Notes: generated by a model from the sequence alone, not told the origin. 64,000 nucleotides of DNA from an uncultured Pelagibacteraceae bacterium (GCA_902564565.1 CACFBW010000004.1:1-64000), one strand, 5' to 3'; counted from the stretch's first letter, positions 29,132 to 41,319 are shown. Program-made: numbers and translations.

Positions 29132-30493
29132 ATGAATAAAGATATCTTTTTAACAAACAGTCTTGGAAACAAAAAAGAAAAATTTGTACCAATAAACAAA
29201 AACAATGTTGGCATGTATGTTTGTGGGCCTACTGTCTATGATGATCCGCATATCGGAAATGCTAGACCGCTAGTGGTTTTTGATATTTTGTATAAAGTTT
29301 TAAAATGCAAGTATGGAGACAAATCGGTTTCTTATGTAAGAAACATAACTGATGTTGATGATAAAATTATCCAATCATCTCTTGAAAAAAAAATATCCAT
29401 TAACGATTTAACAAAAAAAATAACAAAAAATTATCATAATGATTGTGATTATTTAAAATGTGAAAAACCTAATGAAGAACCAAAAGCAACTGAAAATATT
29501 TCACTTATGATTAAAATGACTGAAGAGTTGATAAAAAAAAACTTTGCTTACCTTAATAATAATCACGTTTATTTTGAAGTTAAAAAATTTAAAGACTATG
29601 GAAAACTTTCAAACAAAAATTTAGATGAATTAATTGCTGGTTCTAGAGTTGAAATATCAGAAAATAAAAAAAACCCTGAAGATTTTGTTTTGTGGAAACC
29701 ATCGAAAGAAAATGAACCATCATGGGATTCTCCATGGGGTAAAGGAAGACCAGGATGGCATTTAGAATGCTCTGTAATGTCAAAAAAATATCTTGGAATA
29801 AAATTTGATATTCATGGCGGTGGAAGAGATTTAATATTCCCTCATCATGAAAATGAAATTGCTCAATCAAGATGCGCCAATGATTCCGATGCACTTGCAA
29901 ATTATTGGGTACACAATGGATTTATTACAATTTCAAATGAAAAAATGGCAAAATCACAAGGAAACATTTTAACAATAAATGATTTTAAAAAAAATATTAA
30001 CGGACAAATTTTAAGATTGGCTCTGATAAGCGCTCATTACAAACAACCTTTAGATTGGAATGATAAACTACTCAACGAATGCCAAAAAATTTTAAACAAG
30101 TGGTACGATTGTTATGTTGAAGTGAAAAAGAAAGTTTTAATTCCAGAAGATTCACTAGAACCTCTTTTTGATGATTTAAACACACCTGGTTACATTGCAA
30201 ATATTCATAAATTATATGACAAGGCACAAAATGGAAGCGTTGAAGATAAAGAACTTTTTACTACAGCATGTAATTTTATTGGTTTGTTGACAGATACAAA
30301 AGACCAGTGGCTAAAATTTAAAAAAGAAAAATCAGATATTTCTGAAGAAGAAATATTATCTAAAATTAAAGAACGGCATAATGCAAGAAAAAATAAAGAT
30401 TATAAACTTTCAGATAAAATTAGAGACGAGTTATTAAACAAAGGTGTTTTAATAGAAGATAAAGATGGTAAAACGACTTGGAAATTAAAATGA
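29132..30493 (+). CDS. cysS: cysteinyl-tRNA synthetase
   Basis: MYVCGPTVYDDPHIGNARPLVVFD; KMAKSQGN; start trimmed from ORF-track 29111. Confidence 0.96.
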   Translation: MNKDIFLTNSLGNKKEKFVPINKNNVGMYVCGPTVYDDPHIGNARPLVVFDILYKVLKCKYGDKSVSYVRNITDVDDKIIQSSLEKKISINDLTKKITKNYHNDCDYLKCEKPNEEPKATENISLMIKMTEELIKKNFAYLNNNHVYFEVKKFKDYGKLSNKNLDELIAGSRVEISENKKNPEDFVLWKPSKENEPSWDSPWGKGRPGWHLECSVMSKKYLGIKFDIHGGGRDLIFPHHENEIAQSRCANDSDALANYWVHNGFITISNEKMAKSQGNILTINDFKKNINGQILRLALISAHYKQPLDWNDKLLNECQKILNKWYDCYVEVKKKVLIPEDSLEPLFDDLNTPGYIANIHKLYDKAQNGSVEDKELFTTACNFIGLLTDTKDQWLKFKKEKSDISEEEILSKIKERHNARKNKDYKLSDKIRDELLNKGVLIEDKDGKTTWKLK

Positions 30494-32091
30494 GCAAAGA
30501 AAAACTATATATATTTGATACAACATTGAGAGATGGAGCTCAAACACAAGGGGTAGATTTTTCTATCGATGATAAATTAAAAATAACTGAAGCCCTAGAT
30601 AATCTAGGCGTTGATTATGTTGAGGGTGGTTGGCCCGGAGCTAACCCAATGGATACAGAATTTTTTCAGAAAAAAATTAATTGCAAAAACTCAATATTAA
30701 CAGCCTTTGGTATGACAAAAAAAACCGGTAGAAGCGCTGATAACGATCCAGGTTTATCAGCACTTTTAAATAGCAATACAAAAGCTATATGTATTGTTGG
30801 TAAGTCATGGGATTTTCATGTTGATGTTGCTTTAGGCATTTCTAATGAGGAAAACTTAGAAAATATCACTGAAAGCACAAAGTTATTCGTTAAAGAAAAA
30901 AAAGAGTTCATGTTTGATGCAGAACATTTTTTTGACGGTTATAAAGCAAATTCTAAATATGCATTATCTTGCCTTAAAGCTGCTTATGATAATGGAGCAA
31001 GGTGGATAGTTTTATGCGACACAAATGGCGGAACATTGCCTCATGAAGTATCAAAAATTGTTAGCGAAGTTATTAAAGTAATTCCTGGAAAAAATTTAGG
31101 AATTCATGCACATAATGATACAGGTAATGCAGTATCAAATACTTTGACTGCTGTGTTAGCAGGCGTTAGACAAGTTCAAGGAACTATTAACGGTTTAGGT
31201 GAAAGATGTGGGAATGCAAATCTTATGTCTTTAATACCTACATTTTATTTAAAGAAAGATTTTTCAGAAAAGTATGAAATAAGTATCAAGAAAAATAATA
31301 TTAAAAATCTAACTCAATGTTCTAGGCTTTTAGATGAAATATTAAATAGAAAACCAAATAAACATTTACCATATGTTGGAGCAGCTGCTTTTTCACATAA
31401 AGGTGGACTCCATGTTTCAGCAGTGCAGAAAGATCCAAAAACTTATGAACATATAAATCCTGAAGAAGTTGGCAATGTAAGAAATATTGTTGTTTCTGAT
31501 CAAGCTGGAAAATCAAACATTTTATCAAGATTAAAAACTATTGGAATTGACATTAAAGAAAATGATCCAAAAGTTAAAAAACTTTTAGACGAGGTAAAAG
31601 ATAGAGAATTTATAGGTTATAGCTACGATGGTGCTGATGCATCTTTTGAATTGTTAGCTAGAAGAATTATGAGTGAAATACCTAGATACATTTTAATTAA
31701 AGAGTACGATGTTTCAGTTAAAAAAAATTCTTCAGGAAATATAATTTCATCTGCAAAAGCACACTTAGAGGTAGATGGTCAAAAAATTATTTGTGAAGGC
31801 GAGGGCAATGGGCCAGTTAACGCATTGGATAATGCTATAAGAAATAATGTTGATAGATTAGCCAAATATTCAAAATATTTAAAAGATTTAAAATTAGTAG
31901 ACTATAAAGTTAGAATTTTAAATACTGGAACTGAAGCTATAACAAGAGTTTCTATAGAAAGCACAGACTCAAAAGGAAAAAACTGGTTTACAATAGGAGT
32001 TTCAACAAACATTATTGATGCCTCATTTAAAGCTTTAGTAGATAGTTTGGATTATAAGTTATTTAAAGATAATGCTCCTGCTAGCAATTAA
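30490..32091 (+). CDS. cimA: citramalate synthase
   Basis: LYIFDTTLRDGAQTQGVDFS; HAHNDTGNAVSNTL; LeuA allosteric C-domain; start trimmed from 30478. Confidence 0.92.
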   Translation: MSKEKLYIFDTTLRDGAQTQGVDFSIDDKLKITEALDNLGVDYVEGGWPGANPMDTEFFQKKINCKNSILTAFGMTKKTGRSADNDPGLSALLNSNTKAICIVGKSWDFHVDVALGISNEENLENITESTKLFVKEKKEFMFDAEHFFDGYKANSKYALSCLKAAYDNGARWIVLCDTNGGTLPHEVSKIVSEVIKVIPGKNLGIHAHNDTGNAVSNTLTAVLAGVRQVQGTINGLGERCGNANLMSLIPTFYLKKDFSEKYEISIKKNNIKNLTQCSRLLDEILNRKPNKHLPYVGAAAFSHKGGLHVSAVQKDPKTYEHINPEEVGNVRNIVVSDQAGKSNILSRLKTIGIDIKENDPKVKKLLDEVKDREFIGYSYDGADASFELLARRIMSEIPRYILIKEYDVSVKKNSSGNIISSAKAHLEVDGQKIICEGEGNGPVNALDNAIRNNVDRLAKYSKYLKDLKLVDYKVRILNTGTEAITRVSIESTDSKGKNWFTIGVSTNIIDASFKALVDSLDYKLFKDNAPASN

Positions 32092-32801
32092 TGTCTTCAG
32101 TTTCTTTTATTCTTCATAAACCCCAGTTATCCGAAAATATAGGAGCATGTGCTAGAGCTATTAAAAATTTTAGTTTTAACAAATTAGTAGTAATTAATCC
32201 TAAACCTACATTTCCTAATGATAAAATTGTTGCAACTTCAGTTGGAGCAAAAGAAATAATTAAAAATTGTAAAGTTTATGATAATTTGGAATCCGCAACT
32301 AAAAATATTGATTATCTTATTGCTACATCTTCAAGGTTTCGTAATAAAAATATTAAACATATAAATTTAAACGATTTATCTAAATTAGATTTTAACAAAA
32401 AAATTGGTTTTCTTTTTGGGTCCGAGGCATCGGGACTTTCAAACAATGAAATAATATATGCTAATAGTACTATGCAAATACCTACTAACCCAAATTTTAA
32501 ATCAATTAATTTATCACATAGTGTAATTATAGTAGCTCAAGTTGTTTCTAGTTTAATTAAATTAAAAAAATCAAACTATAAAAAATCTAAAAAAGTTAAA
32601 TCAGCATCAAAAAAAGATATACAGGCAATGGTAAATTTATGTGTCCAGAAGTTGGAAAATAAAAATTTTTTTAAACCATCTGAAAAAAAACCTATAATGT
32701 TAGAAAATTTAAGAAGTATTTTTTATAAAATGGAGTTATCAGAAAAGGAAACTCGCATATTATCAAGTGTATTTGCTAATCTTGCAAAAAAGGCTGATTG
32801 A
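32091..32801 (+). CDS. tRNA/rRNA 2'-O-methyltransferase (TrmJ/SpoU family)
   Basis: SENIGACARAIKNF; GFLFGSEASGLSNNEI; NLSHSVIIVA. Confidence 0.88.
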   Translation: MSSVSFILHKPQLSENIGACARAIKNFSFNKLVVINPKPTFPNDKIVATSVGAKEIIKNCKVYDNLESATKNIDYLIATSSRFRNKNIKHINLNDLSKLDFNKKIGFLFGSEASGLSNNEIIYANSTMQIPTNPNFKSINLSHSVIIVAQVVSSLIKLKKSNYKKSKKVKSASKKDIQAMVNLCVQKLENKNFFKPSEKKPIMLENLRSIFYKMELSEKETRILSSVFANLAKKAD

Positions 32802-32838
32802 CAAATTTATGAGTAAGTTTATAAAAGCGATTTATTAA

Positions 32839-33456
32839 ATGACAAAAAGACTTAATTCTAAACACAAAGTTGACAGAAGATTAAAAGTGAACTTATGGGG
32901 AAGACCTAAGAGCCCCTTCAATACTCGTGCATACCCTCCTGGTCAACATGGACAAACTAAATCTTCAAAGCCATCTGACTATGGAATACAGTTGCAAGCT
33001 AAACAAAAATTAAAATCTTATTATGGAAATATGAATGAGAGACAATTTAGAAATGCTTATAGAAAAGCAATTATGAAAAAAGGTGATACAGCAGAAAATT
33101 TAATTGGTTTGTTGGAAAGAAGACTTGATGCTGTTATTTACAGGTCAAAATTTTCAACTACAATTTTTGGGGCAAGGCAATTAATTAATCATGGCCACGT
33201 AAGAGTAAATGGGAAAAAAGTTAACATTGGAAGCTGTCAACTAAAAGAAGAAGATACTGTAGAAATAAGAGACAAATCAAAACAGTTAGCTTTAATAGAT
33301 ATAGCTTTAGCAAATAAAGAAAGAGACGTACCCGAATATCTCCAGGTTGATGAGAAAAATAGAAAAGTTAAATTTGTAAGAACACCAAAATTTGAAGAAG
33401 TTCCTTATCCAGTTGTGATGGAACCTAATCTTGTAATTGAATATTATTCAAGATAA
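32839..33456 (+). CDS. rpsD: 30S ribosomal protein S4
   Basis: [37 protein letters not shown]. Confidence 0.97.
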   Translation: MTKRLNSKHKVDRRLKVNLWGRPKSPFNTRAYPPGQHGQTKSSKPSDYGIQLQAKQKLKSYYGNMNERQFRNAYRKAIMKKGDTAENLIGLLERRLDAVIYRSKFSTTIFGARQLINHGHVRVNGKKVNIGSCQLKEEDTVEIRDKSKQLALIDIALANKERDVPEYLQVDEKNRKVKFVRTPKFEEVPYPVVMEPNLVIEYYSR

Positions 33457-33464
33457 AACAAAGT

Positions 33465-34076
33465 TTGATTAAAAGAACGTCAAAACAACATATTGAAAAA
33501 ATACTTTCCACAAATTCTAGCTGGAAAATATTAGACATAGGTTGTGGATATGGGGCTAGCAAATATGCAAATACTATTTGTGATATTCAAAATTTGTCAG
33601 AATTTTATAAGGATAGAAAATTCGTTCAACTTAAAGAAAAAAAACTACCTTTTTTAGATAAAGAGTTTGATTTTGTAATTGCCAGCCATGTATTAGAGCA
33701 TGTTCATGATATTGAGTTTTTTATTTCTGAACTAGAAAGAGTTTCTAAGAAAGGTTTTATAGAAGTGCCAACTAAGCTTGAAGATAATTTAGTTTTTGAA
33801 AATAAAAAAGATCATTTATGGCACATGGATTTTGATGATGTAGGAAATAAACTACTTATAGAAAATAAAAAGCAATATTTTGAACCTGTTTTAACAGTAT
33901 CAACTATAAAAAATCTTAATAAAATTTTTAGAAAAAGTTTAGTTATTGAATTGTTGTGGGAAAATAAGATTGATTATTCGTTTAATAAAAACACAAAAAA
34001 TAATTTTGATAAAATATCAGTTTTTAATTTATTTAAAAAATACTTTTCAAAAAAAATTAGAATGTTAATTAAATAA
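33465..34076 (+). CDS. class I SAM-dependent methyltransferase (TTG start)
   Basis: ILDIGCGYGASKYA; FDFVIASHVLEHVHD. Confidence 0.82.
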   Translation: MIKRTSKQHIEKILSTNSSWKILDIGCGYGASKYANTICDIQNLSEFYKDRKFVQLKEKKLPFLDKEFDFVIASHVLEHVHDIEFFISELERVSKKGFIEVPTKLEDNLVFENKKDHLWHMDFDDVGNKLLIENKKQYFEPVLTVSTIKNLNKIFRKSLVIELLWENKIDYSFNKNTKNNFDKISVFNLFKKYFSKKIRMLIK

Positions 34077-34409
34077 TTATTTTTTAAAAGTGATTGATGA
34101 GTCTTCTAGTTTCTTTTTAAGCTCACCATTTTCATACATTTCTTTTACGATATCACAACCACCAACAAATTCTTTTTTAATATAAAGTTGTGGGATAGTA
34201 GGCCAATCACTAAACTGTTTAATCCCTTCTCTTAATTCTTGGCTTTCCAAAACATTAATTCCACGAAAATTAACTTCTAAAATTTTCAATATATTTGATA
34301 CAGCCATTGAAAAACCACACTGAGGTGCATCCGGCGTGCCTTTCATAAATAAACAAACTTCATTATCATTTATTGTGTTTTGTATTAAATTTTTAGTTTC
34401 GTCATTCAT
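34077..34409 (-). CDS. grxD: monothiol glutaredoxin (Grx4 family)
   Basis: [28 protein letters not shown]. Confidence 0.93.
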   Translation of the reverse strand: MNDETKNLIQNTINDNEVCLFMKGTPDAPQCGFSMAVSNILKILEVNFRGINVLESQELREGIKQFSDWPTIPQLYIKKEFVGGCDIVKEMYENGELKKKLEDSSITFKK

Positions 34410-34670
34410 TTATTTTTCTTTCGTTTTAATCGCAAGAGCATGAAGTTCATTACCCATTCTTCCTTTAAGAGAAGAATAAACCATTTTATGTTGCTCAATT
34501 TTACTTTTACCAGAAAACTGTGAAGAAACAATAGTAGCAGAATAATGATTGCCATCTCCAGCTAAATCTTGAATATCAACAGAAGCATCGGGTAAAGCTT
34601 CTTTTATAAATTTTTCAATTTCTTTTAAATCCATTGCCATTTTTATGCTTCCATATATTTTTTTAACCAC
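34410..34670 (-). CDS. BolA family protein
   Basis: BolA fold; [27 protein letters not shown]; paired with grxD. Confidence 0.9.
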   Translation of the reverse strand: MVKKIYGSIKMAMDLKEIEKFIKEALPDASVDIQDLAGDGNHYSATIVSSQFSGKSKIEQHKMVYSSLKGRMGNELHALAIKTKEK

Positions 34671-36835
34671 TTATTATTTGATAAAATCAAATCTTCAATT
34701 GATAGTTTTGTTTTATCGTCAATAACAATATCTTTATCTAAAATAACACCCAATTCATCATAATGCACAGAGTTTTTTTCTAATATTTCTTTAACCTGCT
34801 TGTAATTTTCTTTTTCAATTTCCACGATATATCTTCCCTGATCTTCTGCGTACATATACTCAAATTGATTTATTAATTGTTTTGGCTTTTTTATTTTAAT
34901 GCCTTTTTTGCCTTTGATACACATTTTTGCAACAGCAACAATAATTCCACCCAAAGAAACATCGTGTGCAGATCTAACAAATTTTTTTTTAATTAAACTT
35001 AAAAGTGTTTCTCCATTGTTTTTTTCATTAAATAGATTGACTTCAGGAGGAGGTCCATTTTTAATATTTAAAACATCTCTAGAAAAAATACTTTGATCTA
35101 AATGTCCTTCGGTTTTACCAATAACCAACACAACATTATCAATTTTTTTAAAACCCATTGTTACCATATCTTTATAATTTTTAATTAAACCAATACCTCC
35201 AATTGAAGGAGTTGGTTTAATACCTTTATCCTTTGTTTGATTATAGAAAGATACATTTCCAGAAACCACAGGGAAATTTAAATATTTACTTGCTTCCCCA
35301 AGTCCCTGAACACATTCAACAAATTCACCCATATTTTCTTCTTTTTCAGGGTTTCCAAAATTTAAACAATTTGTTATTGCAATAGGCTCAGCTCCAACAG
35401 AAATTAAATTTCTCCAACTTTCACAAACTGCTTGTTTGCCTCCAGTCAATGGGTGTGCATAACAATATACAGCTGAAGAATCAACTGTTGCTGCTATGGC
35501 TTTATTAGTTCCATGAACCCTAACAATACCGGAATCACTCCCAGGCTTTTGAATTGTATCTCCCATTACCGTGTGATCATATTGTTGCCAAATCCATTCT
35601 TTGCTACAAATATTTGGATTTGATAATAATTTATTTAACACATTTAAAATTTTTAAATTTTTAAAACTATCTTTGTTAATTTTATTTTTTTTTGGTAATT
35701 TGGTTTTTTTCCATTTTCTGTCATACATAGGTGAATTTTCCACTAAAGTATGGACTGGTATATCAGCAACTTTTTTTTCGTCGTAAAAAAGTTCAATTTT
35801 TTTACTATTTGTTGTTTTTCCAATTATTGAAAAATCTAAATTCCATTTATCAAATATTTTTTTAGCTTCAATTTCTTTACCATTTTCTAAAACTATGAGC
35901 ATTCTTTCTTGGCTCTCAGATAACATAATTTCGTATGGTGTCATGTTCAATTCTCTACAAGGAACTTTATTTAAATTAAGTTCTATTCCTAATTTGCCTT
36001 TTGATGCCATTTCAATACTTGATGAAGTTAAACCAGCGGCCCCCATATCTTGAATTGCTATTATTGAGTCTCCAGCCATTAATTCTAAACAAGCTTCAAG
36101 TAAAAGTTTTTCTGTAAAAGGGTCACCAACCTGAACTGTTGGTTTTTTTTCTTCAATTTTTTCATCAAAAATAGCTGATGCCATGCTAGCACCGTGAATT
36201 CCATCCCTTCCAGTTTTTGATCCTACATAAATTACTGGCTTGTTTACTCCTGCAGCTTTCGAATAAAATATTTTATTTTTTTTTACTAAACCTAAAGTCA
36301 TAGCATTAACAAGGATATTACCGTTGTATGACTCATCAAAACTAGTTTGTCCTCCTATAGTTGGTACGCCTATACAGTTACCATATCCGCCAATTCCGCG
36401 AACAACTCCTCTTAGCAAACTTTTAGTTTTTTTGTGTTGAGTGGAACCAAAATGTATAGAGTTTAAGTTTGCAATTGGTCTAGCACCCATTGTAAAAACG
36501 TCTCTCATTATACCCCCAACACCTGTTGCTGCACCTTGATAAGGTTCTATAAATGAAGGGTGATTATGACTTTCTATTTTGAAGACAATTGCATCATTAT
36601 CTCCTATATCGACTACACCTGCATTTTCACCAGGACCCTGTATAACTTTTTTTCCTTTTGTAGGTAAATTTTTTAAGTGTAATCTTGATGATTTATAAGA
36701 ACAGTGTTCATTCCACATTGCAGAAAAAATTCCAAGTTCAGTAATATTTGGTGTTCTATTTAACAAATCACAAATTTTTTTATATTCGTTTTTTTTTAAT
36801 CCGTGCTCTAAAGCTAATGACTCGTTTACTTCCAT
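34643..36835 (-). CDS. purL: phosphoribosylformylglycinamidine synthase subunit PurL
   Basis: [32 protein letters not shown]. Confidence 0.97.
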   Translation of the reverse strand: MEVNESLALEHGLKKNEYKKICDLLNRTPNITELGIFSAMWNEHCSYKSSRLHLKNLPTKGKKVIQGPGENAGVVDIGDNDAIVFKIESHNHPSFIEPYQGAATGVGGIMRDVFTMGARPIANLNSIHFGSTQHKKTKSLLRGVVRGIGGYGNCIGVPTIGGQTSFDESYNGNILVNAMTLGLVKKNKIFYSKAAGVNKPVIYVGSKTGRDGIHGASMASAIFDEKIEEKKPTVQVGDPFTEKLLLEACLELMAGDSIIAIQDMGAAGLTSSSIEMASKGKLGIELNLNKVPCRELNMTPYEIMLSESQERMLIVLENGKEIEAKKIFDKWNLDFSIIGKTTNSKKIELFYDEKKVADIPVHTLVENSPMYDRKWKKTKLPKKNKINKDSFKNLKILNVLNKLLSNPNICSKEWIWQQYDHTVMGDTIQKPGSDSGIVRVHGTNKAIAATVDSSAVYCYAHPLTGGKQAVCESWRNLISVGAEPIAITNCLNFGNPEKEENMGEFVECVQGLGEASKYLNFPVVSGNVSFYNQTKDKGIKPTPSIGGIGLIKNYKDMVTMGFKKIDNVVLVIGKTEGHLDQSIFSRDVLNIKNGPPPEVNLFNEKNNGETLLSLIKKKFVRSAHDVSLGGIIVAVAKMCIKGKKGIKIKKPKQLINQFEYMYAEDQGRYIVEIEKENYKQVKEILEKNSVHYDELGVILDKDIVIDDKTKLSIEDLILSNNKWLKKYMEA

Positions 36836-37518
36836 TATTTTAAATTAGTTATTAAGTTTTGGAAAAATATAGAGCCATCATCACCTGATAAATAAGTATC
36901 TATCATTCTTTCGGGATGAGGCATCATACCAAGAATATTTTTTTGTTTGTTGAATAATCCAGCAATATTATTAATAGCACCATTTGGATTTGAATTGTCA
37001 TCAGTTTCTCCATCTTTATTACAATAGGTTAGAGCAATTTGATTATTGTCATTAATGTTTTTCATTTGATCCGAAGAACAAAAAAAATTACCTTCGTTAT
37101 GTGCAATATGTAATTCTAAAATATTTTTTTTAATATTTTTAAAATAATTATTCTCAGTATTATTTATTTTAACAAATACATTTTTGCATATAAACTTTGA
37201 ATATTTGTTTGGTAGAAGAGCGCCTGGTAGTAATTCAGTTTCAGTTAAAATTTGAAAACCATTACAAACACCCATTAATAAACCTCCAGACTTTGCAAAT
37301 TTAATTATAGATTCAATAATTTTTGATTTAGATGCCATGCTTCCACATCTTAAATAATCACCATAAGAAAAACCCCCAGGCAAAACTACCAAATCACTTT
37401 TCGGTAACTCTGTATCGTTGTGCCAAATCATTTTATTTTTAAAACCAAACTTTTTAAGAGCTACGTCCATATCCCTGTCACAATTTGAACCTGGAAAAAT
37501 AATTATTGATGAATTCAT
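36835..37518 (-). CDS. purQ: phosphoribosylformylglycinamidine synthase subunit PurQ
   Basis: [47 protein letters not shown]. Confidence 0.97.
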   Translation of the reverse strand: MNSSIIIFPGSNCDRDMDVALKKFGFKNKMIWHNDTELPKSDLVVLPGGFSYGDYLRCGSMASKSKIIESIIKFAKSGGLLMGVCNGFQILTETELLPGALLPNKYSKFICKNVFVKINNTENNYFKNIKKNILELHIAHNEGNFFCSSDQMKNINDNNQIALTYCNKDGETDDNSNPNGAINNIAGLFNKQKNILGMMPHPERMIDTYLSGDDGSIFFQNLITNLK

Positions 37519-37524
37519 TATTTA

Positions 37525-37767
37525 TTATTGTGATTCAATAATTTTATAATCTTCAATTACTAGGTTAGCTAAAAGTTTTTTACACATATCTTCAGCTTTT
37601 TCTTCAGCTTTTTTTTTGTCTTTTTCATCAATATCAATTTCAAAATATTTTCCCTGTCTAACTTCTTTAACGTTGTTGAAACCCATTCCATTTAAAGCTT
37701 GATGAACAACTTTTCCTTGTGGGTCCAAAACATCCTTTTTCAGTGTAACTATTGCGGAAATTTTCAT
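37525..37767 (-). CDS. purS: phosphoribosylformylglycinamidine synthase subunit PurS
   Basis: 80 aa; TLKKDVLDPQGKVVHQALNGMGF; between purQ and purC. Confidence 0.95.
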   Translation of the reverse strand: MKISAIVTLKKDVLDPQGKVVHQALNGMGFNNVKEVRQGKYFEIDIDEKDKKKAEEKAEDMCKKLLANLVIEDYKIIESQ

Positions 37768-38552
37768 TTTTTATTTTTTTTTTTAAATGTGTTCAAATTA
37801 GTAACATTAGATGAATCTACATTTGACTGTTCATGTAAAATACCTAATCTTTTTGCAACCTCTGTATAAGCGGGTATTAATCCTCCAAGACTTTTTCTAA
37901 ACCTGTCTTTATCTAATTTTTTTTCAGTTAAGGCATCCCACAATCTACATGTGTCAGGACTTATTTCGTCAGCTAGGATGATATCTTTTTTATTACTTGA
38001 TTTAATACGACCAAATTCTAACTTAAAATCTATAAGTTTAATTCCAACACCTCTAAACATTCCAATCATAAAATCGTTAATTCTTAAAATGATTTTTTTG
38101 ATTTTTTCAATTTCCTTCTTGGTTGCCCAGCCAAATGTTAGGATATGTTCTTCAGCGATTAATGGATCACCTAGTTTGTCGTTCTTTAGACAGTATTCTA
38201 TTAAAGGATTCTTCAATACAGTGCCATCTTCAATGCCAAGTCTTTTTGTAATAGAACCTGAAGCTATATTTCTTACGATAAATTCAATAGGAATGATTTC
38301 AGCAAGCTTAACTACTTGTTCTCTCATATTAAGCCTTTTAACTAAGTGAGTTTTAATTCCTATTTGGTTTAAATTTTCCAGAATGTGTTCTGATATTCTG
38401 TTATTTAAGATACCTTTACCATCAATTTTAGATTTTTTTTGATTGTTAAATGCTGTTGCATCATCTTTAAAGTACTGTATAGCCAAACTTTTGTTATTTG
38501 TAGAATAGATAATTTTTGCTTTACCTTCGTAAAGTTTTTTACCTTTTTTCAT
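37764..38552 (-). CDS. purC: SAICAR synthetase
   Basis: LYEGKAKIIYST; VRNIASGS; DEISPDTCRLWD. Confidence 0.97.
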   Translation of the reverse strand: MKKGKKLYEGKAKIIYSTNNKSLAIQYFKDDATAFNNQKKSKIDGKGILNNRISEHILENLNQIGIKTHLVKRLNMREQVVKLAEIIPIEFIVRNIASGSITKRLGIEDGTVLKNPLIEYCLKNDKLGDPLIAEEHILTFGWATKKEIEKIKKIILRINDFMIGMFRGVGIKLIDFKLEFGRIKSSNKKDIILADEISPDTCRLWDALTEKKLDKDRFRKSLGGLIPAYTEVAKRLGILHEQSNVDSSNVTNLNTFKKKNKK

Positions 38553-39844
38553 TAATTAAACACTCTTCTAAATATCAAGTTTATATTTTTATAATGAGAA
38601 GAATAATTAAAAATAGATTTTAATTTTTTTGGAGGAATTTTTGATATTATAAACTTATCTTTTGAAAGAATGTTAAGTAAATTTAAGTTTTTATCAAAAC
38701 ATTTTTTTGCATGTTTTTGAACAATTATATATGATTTCTCTCTGCTTAATCCCGACTTTGTGAGCTCAAGCATCACCTCCTGTGAAAAAATTACTCCCTT
38801 AGTAAGATTTAAATTTTCAACCATTCTTTTTGGATAAACAATCATTTTATCAAGTATATTTTTTAGACGCACTAGAGCAAAATCTAAAGTAATATTTGCA
38901 TCGGGACCTATATTTCTTTCAACGCTTGAGTGTGAAATATCTCTTTCATGCCAAAGTGCAATGTTTTCTAACGCCGGAACAACTGCACTTCTCACAATTC
39001 TTGAAAGACCAGTTAAATTTTCACTTAATATAGGATTTTTTTTGTGAGGCATTGCTGAAGAACCTTTTTGATTTTTTGAGAAGAATTCTTGCATTTCATA
39101 AACTTCTGTTCTCTGCAAGTGTCTAATTTCAATAGCAACTCTTTCAATTGAACCAGCAATAATTCCTAAAATAGAAAAATAAAACGCATGTCTATCACGT
39201 GGTATTATTTGAGTTGAAATGGGCTCAATTTTTAAACCAAGTTTTTTTGCAACATGTTTTTCCACTTTTGGATTTACATTAGCAAAAGTTCCAACAGCAC
39301 CAGAAATGGCACATGTTGATACTTCATCAATTGCATTCAAGAGCCTTTTTTTATTTCTTTTAAATTCTTCATAAAAGGAAGCTAATTTTAGTCCAAATGT
39401 TATAGGTTCAGCGTGAATACCGTGACTTCTCCCTATACAAGGTGTGTATTTATATTTTTTTGCCTGTTTTTTTAAAACTTTTAAAATTTGATCAATATCT
39501 TTTATTAATATTCTTCCTGATTGAACCAATTGGATGTTTAGACTTGTATCCAAAACATCAGAAGAAGTCATTCCTTGGTGAAGATATCTAGCTTTTATTC
39601 CCGTTTTTTCAGCAATAGAAGTTAAAAAAGCTATAACATCGTGTTTAACTTTAGATTCTATTTGATGAATTCTCTTTACATTAATTCTAGCTTTTTTTTT
39701 AACAACAGACGCAACTCCTTTTGGTATTTGCCCTAGTTTTTCCATAGCTTGTGCGGCAGCTATTTCTACATCAAGCCAAATTTTATATTTGTTTTCTTCA
39801 GACCATATATCAGCAAGTTCTTTTCTAGAGTATCTTTCAATCAT
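38552..39844 (-). CDS. purB: adenylosuccinate lyase
   Basis: GMTSSDVLDTSL; GSSAMPHKKNPI. Confidence 0.96.
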   Translation of the reverse strand: MIERYSRKELADIWSEENKYKIWLDVEIAAAQAMEKLGQIPKGVASVVKKKARINVKRIHQIESKVKHDVIAFLTSIAEKTGIKARYLHQGMTSSDVLDTSLNIQLVQSGRILIKDIDQILKVLKKQAKKYKYTPCIGRSHGIHAEPITFGLKLASFYEEFKRNKKRLLNAIDEVSTCAISGAVGTFANVNPKVEKHVAKKLGLKIEPISTQIIPRDRHAFYFSILGIIAGSIERVAIEIRHLQRTEVYEMQEFFSKNQKGSSAMPHKKNPILSENLTGLSRIVRSAVVPALENIALWHERDISHSSVERNIGPDANITLDFALVRLKNILDKMIVYPKRMVENLNLTKGVIFSQEVMLELTKSGLSREKSYIIVQKHAKKCFDKNLNLLNILSKDKFIISKIPPKKLKSIFNYSSHYKNINLIFRRVFN

Positions 39845-39847
39845 TAA

Positions 39848-40621
39848 TTATAAGTAAGGAGGCTTATGATAACCTTTAACAGATTCTGTAAAGATTTCAT
39901 ATCCATTTTCAGTAATTCCTATTGTATGTTCAAATTGTGCTGATAAAGATTTATCTTTTGTAACAGCTGTCCAACCATCAGCAAGAACTTTTACTTCATA
40001 TTTTCCACTGTTGATCATTGGTTCAATTGTAAAAGTCATGCCGGGTGATAATTCGATACCAGTGTTTTTTTTTCCATAATGAAGAATATTGGGTGGTTCA
40101 TGAAATTTGGTGCTAACTCCGTGACCACAGAAATCTCTTACTACTGAAAAACCTTTTTCTTCAACATGAGATTGAATTTCATATCCTATATCGCCAGTCT
40201 TCACATTTGGTTTTAAAATCTTAATAGCTTTCATCATTGCTTCATATGTTGCATTTATTAAATTGTTTGCTTTAATTGGGCTTTTTCCAATGCAAAACAT
40301 TCTACTTGTGTCTCCATGATGTTCGTTAACTATGGCTGTTACGTCTATGTTGATTATATCTCCCTCATTTAAAATTCTATCTGATGGAATTCCATGGCAA
40401 ACAACATGATTTAAAGATGTACATAAAGATTTTTTGTAACCCCGGTAAAATAATGGAGCTGAAAATCCACCATTGTCTCTTATAAATTCATATCCAAGTT
40501 TATCAATTTCATCAGTTGAAATTCCTGGTTTAATATTTTCAGTTATCATATCAAGAGTTCTTGCAGCAAGATCTCCAGCAGTTCTCATTTTTTCAAATTT
40601 TTCTTTATAATTATTCATCAA
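39848..40621 (-). CDS. map: type I methionine aminopeptidase
   Basis: SLNHVVCHGIPS; FCGHGVSTKFHEPP; FTIEPMI. Confidence 0.96.
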   Translation of the reverse strand: MMNNYKEKFEKMRTAGDLAARTLDMITENIKPGISTDEIDKLGYEFIRDNGGFSAPLFYRGYKKSLCTSLNHVVCHGIPSDRILNEGDIINIDVTAIVNEHHGDTSRMFCIGKSPIKANNLINATYEAMMKAIKILKPNVKTGDIGYEIQSHVEEKGFSVVRDFCGHGVSTKFHEPPNILHYGKKNTGIELSPGMTFTIEPMINSGKYEVKVLADGWTAVTKDKSLSAQFEHTIGITENGYEIFTESVKGYHKPPYL

Positions 40622-41297
40622 CTATATTTATTTTTTTTTCAATTTTAATTTCTTTAGAACTTAACACGCATCTATAAGCTAGGAATTTAACACCTGCTTT
40701 TTTTGCTATCTTATAATTTTGATAATAATTATTATCAATATCTTTTGCTATTCTAAAATTATTTATACCCTGTATTTGAGTTAAAAATAAGACGTAAGGT
40801 TTGTAATTTTTTTTAATAGAATCTATAAGGTTTATCAAGTGTTTTGAACCTCTTGTTGTAACAGCATCAGGAAATTCGGCTAAATTTTCATTTCTAATCA
40901 ATGTAACATTTTTGACTTCAATTATATTTTGATCACATAAAAAATCAAATCTTGTGTCATTAGAATATTTAAACTCAGGAGTAATTTTTTTTATGAACTT
41001 AAATTCTTTAATTAGTTTGTTTTTTAAACCATGTTCAACAATTCTGTTAGCCCTATGAGTGTTAATACCAACAAGTTTTTTATTTACCTTAATCATTTCT
41101 AAAGTGAATTTTAATTTACGATTTGGATTATTGTTTTTTGTCACCAAAACATCATTTCCTTGATTTAACAAACCCATCATAGAACCTGTATTAGGGCAGT
41201 GGGCTGTTAGGATTGAATTATTTACTTTTATATCAACAAAAAACCTTTTATATCGTTTGATTAATTTGCCTTTAATTAAAGTACTGGTAAATTTCAT
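40611..41297 (-). CDS. sfsA: SfsA family DNA/RNA nuclease-like protein
   Basis: AHCPNTGSMMGL; EVKNVTLIRNENLAEFPDAVTTRGSKHL. Confidence 0.93.
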   Translation of the reverse strand: MKFTSTLIKGKLIKRYKRFFVDIKVNNSILTAHCPNTGSMMGLLNQGNDVLVTKNNNPNRKLKFTLEMIKVNKKLVGINTHRANRIVEHGLKNKLIKEFKFIKKITPEFKYSNDTRFDFLCDQNIIEVKNVTLIRNENLAEFPDAVTTRGSKHLINLIDSIKKNYKPYVLFLTQIQGINNFRIAKDIDNNYYQNYKIAKKAGVKFLAYRCVLSSKEIKIEKKINIVDE

Positions 41298-41319
41298 TAT
41301 AATTTATTTATATTTGTAA

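Noticed and set aside
34643-34670. BolA/PurL overlap as a gene fusion or frameshift
   Set aside because: The 28-nt overlap arises because the BolA ORF in the track uses an upstream start ([21 protein letters not shown]); a later Met is the likely true start, so both genes are intact.
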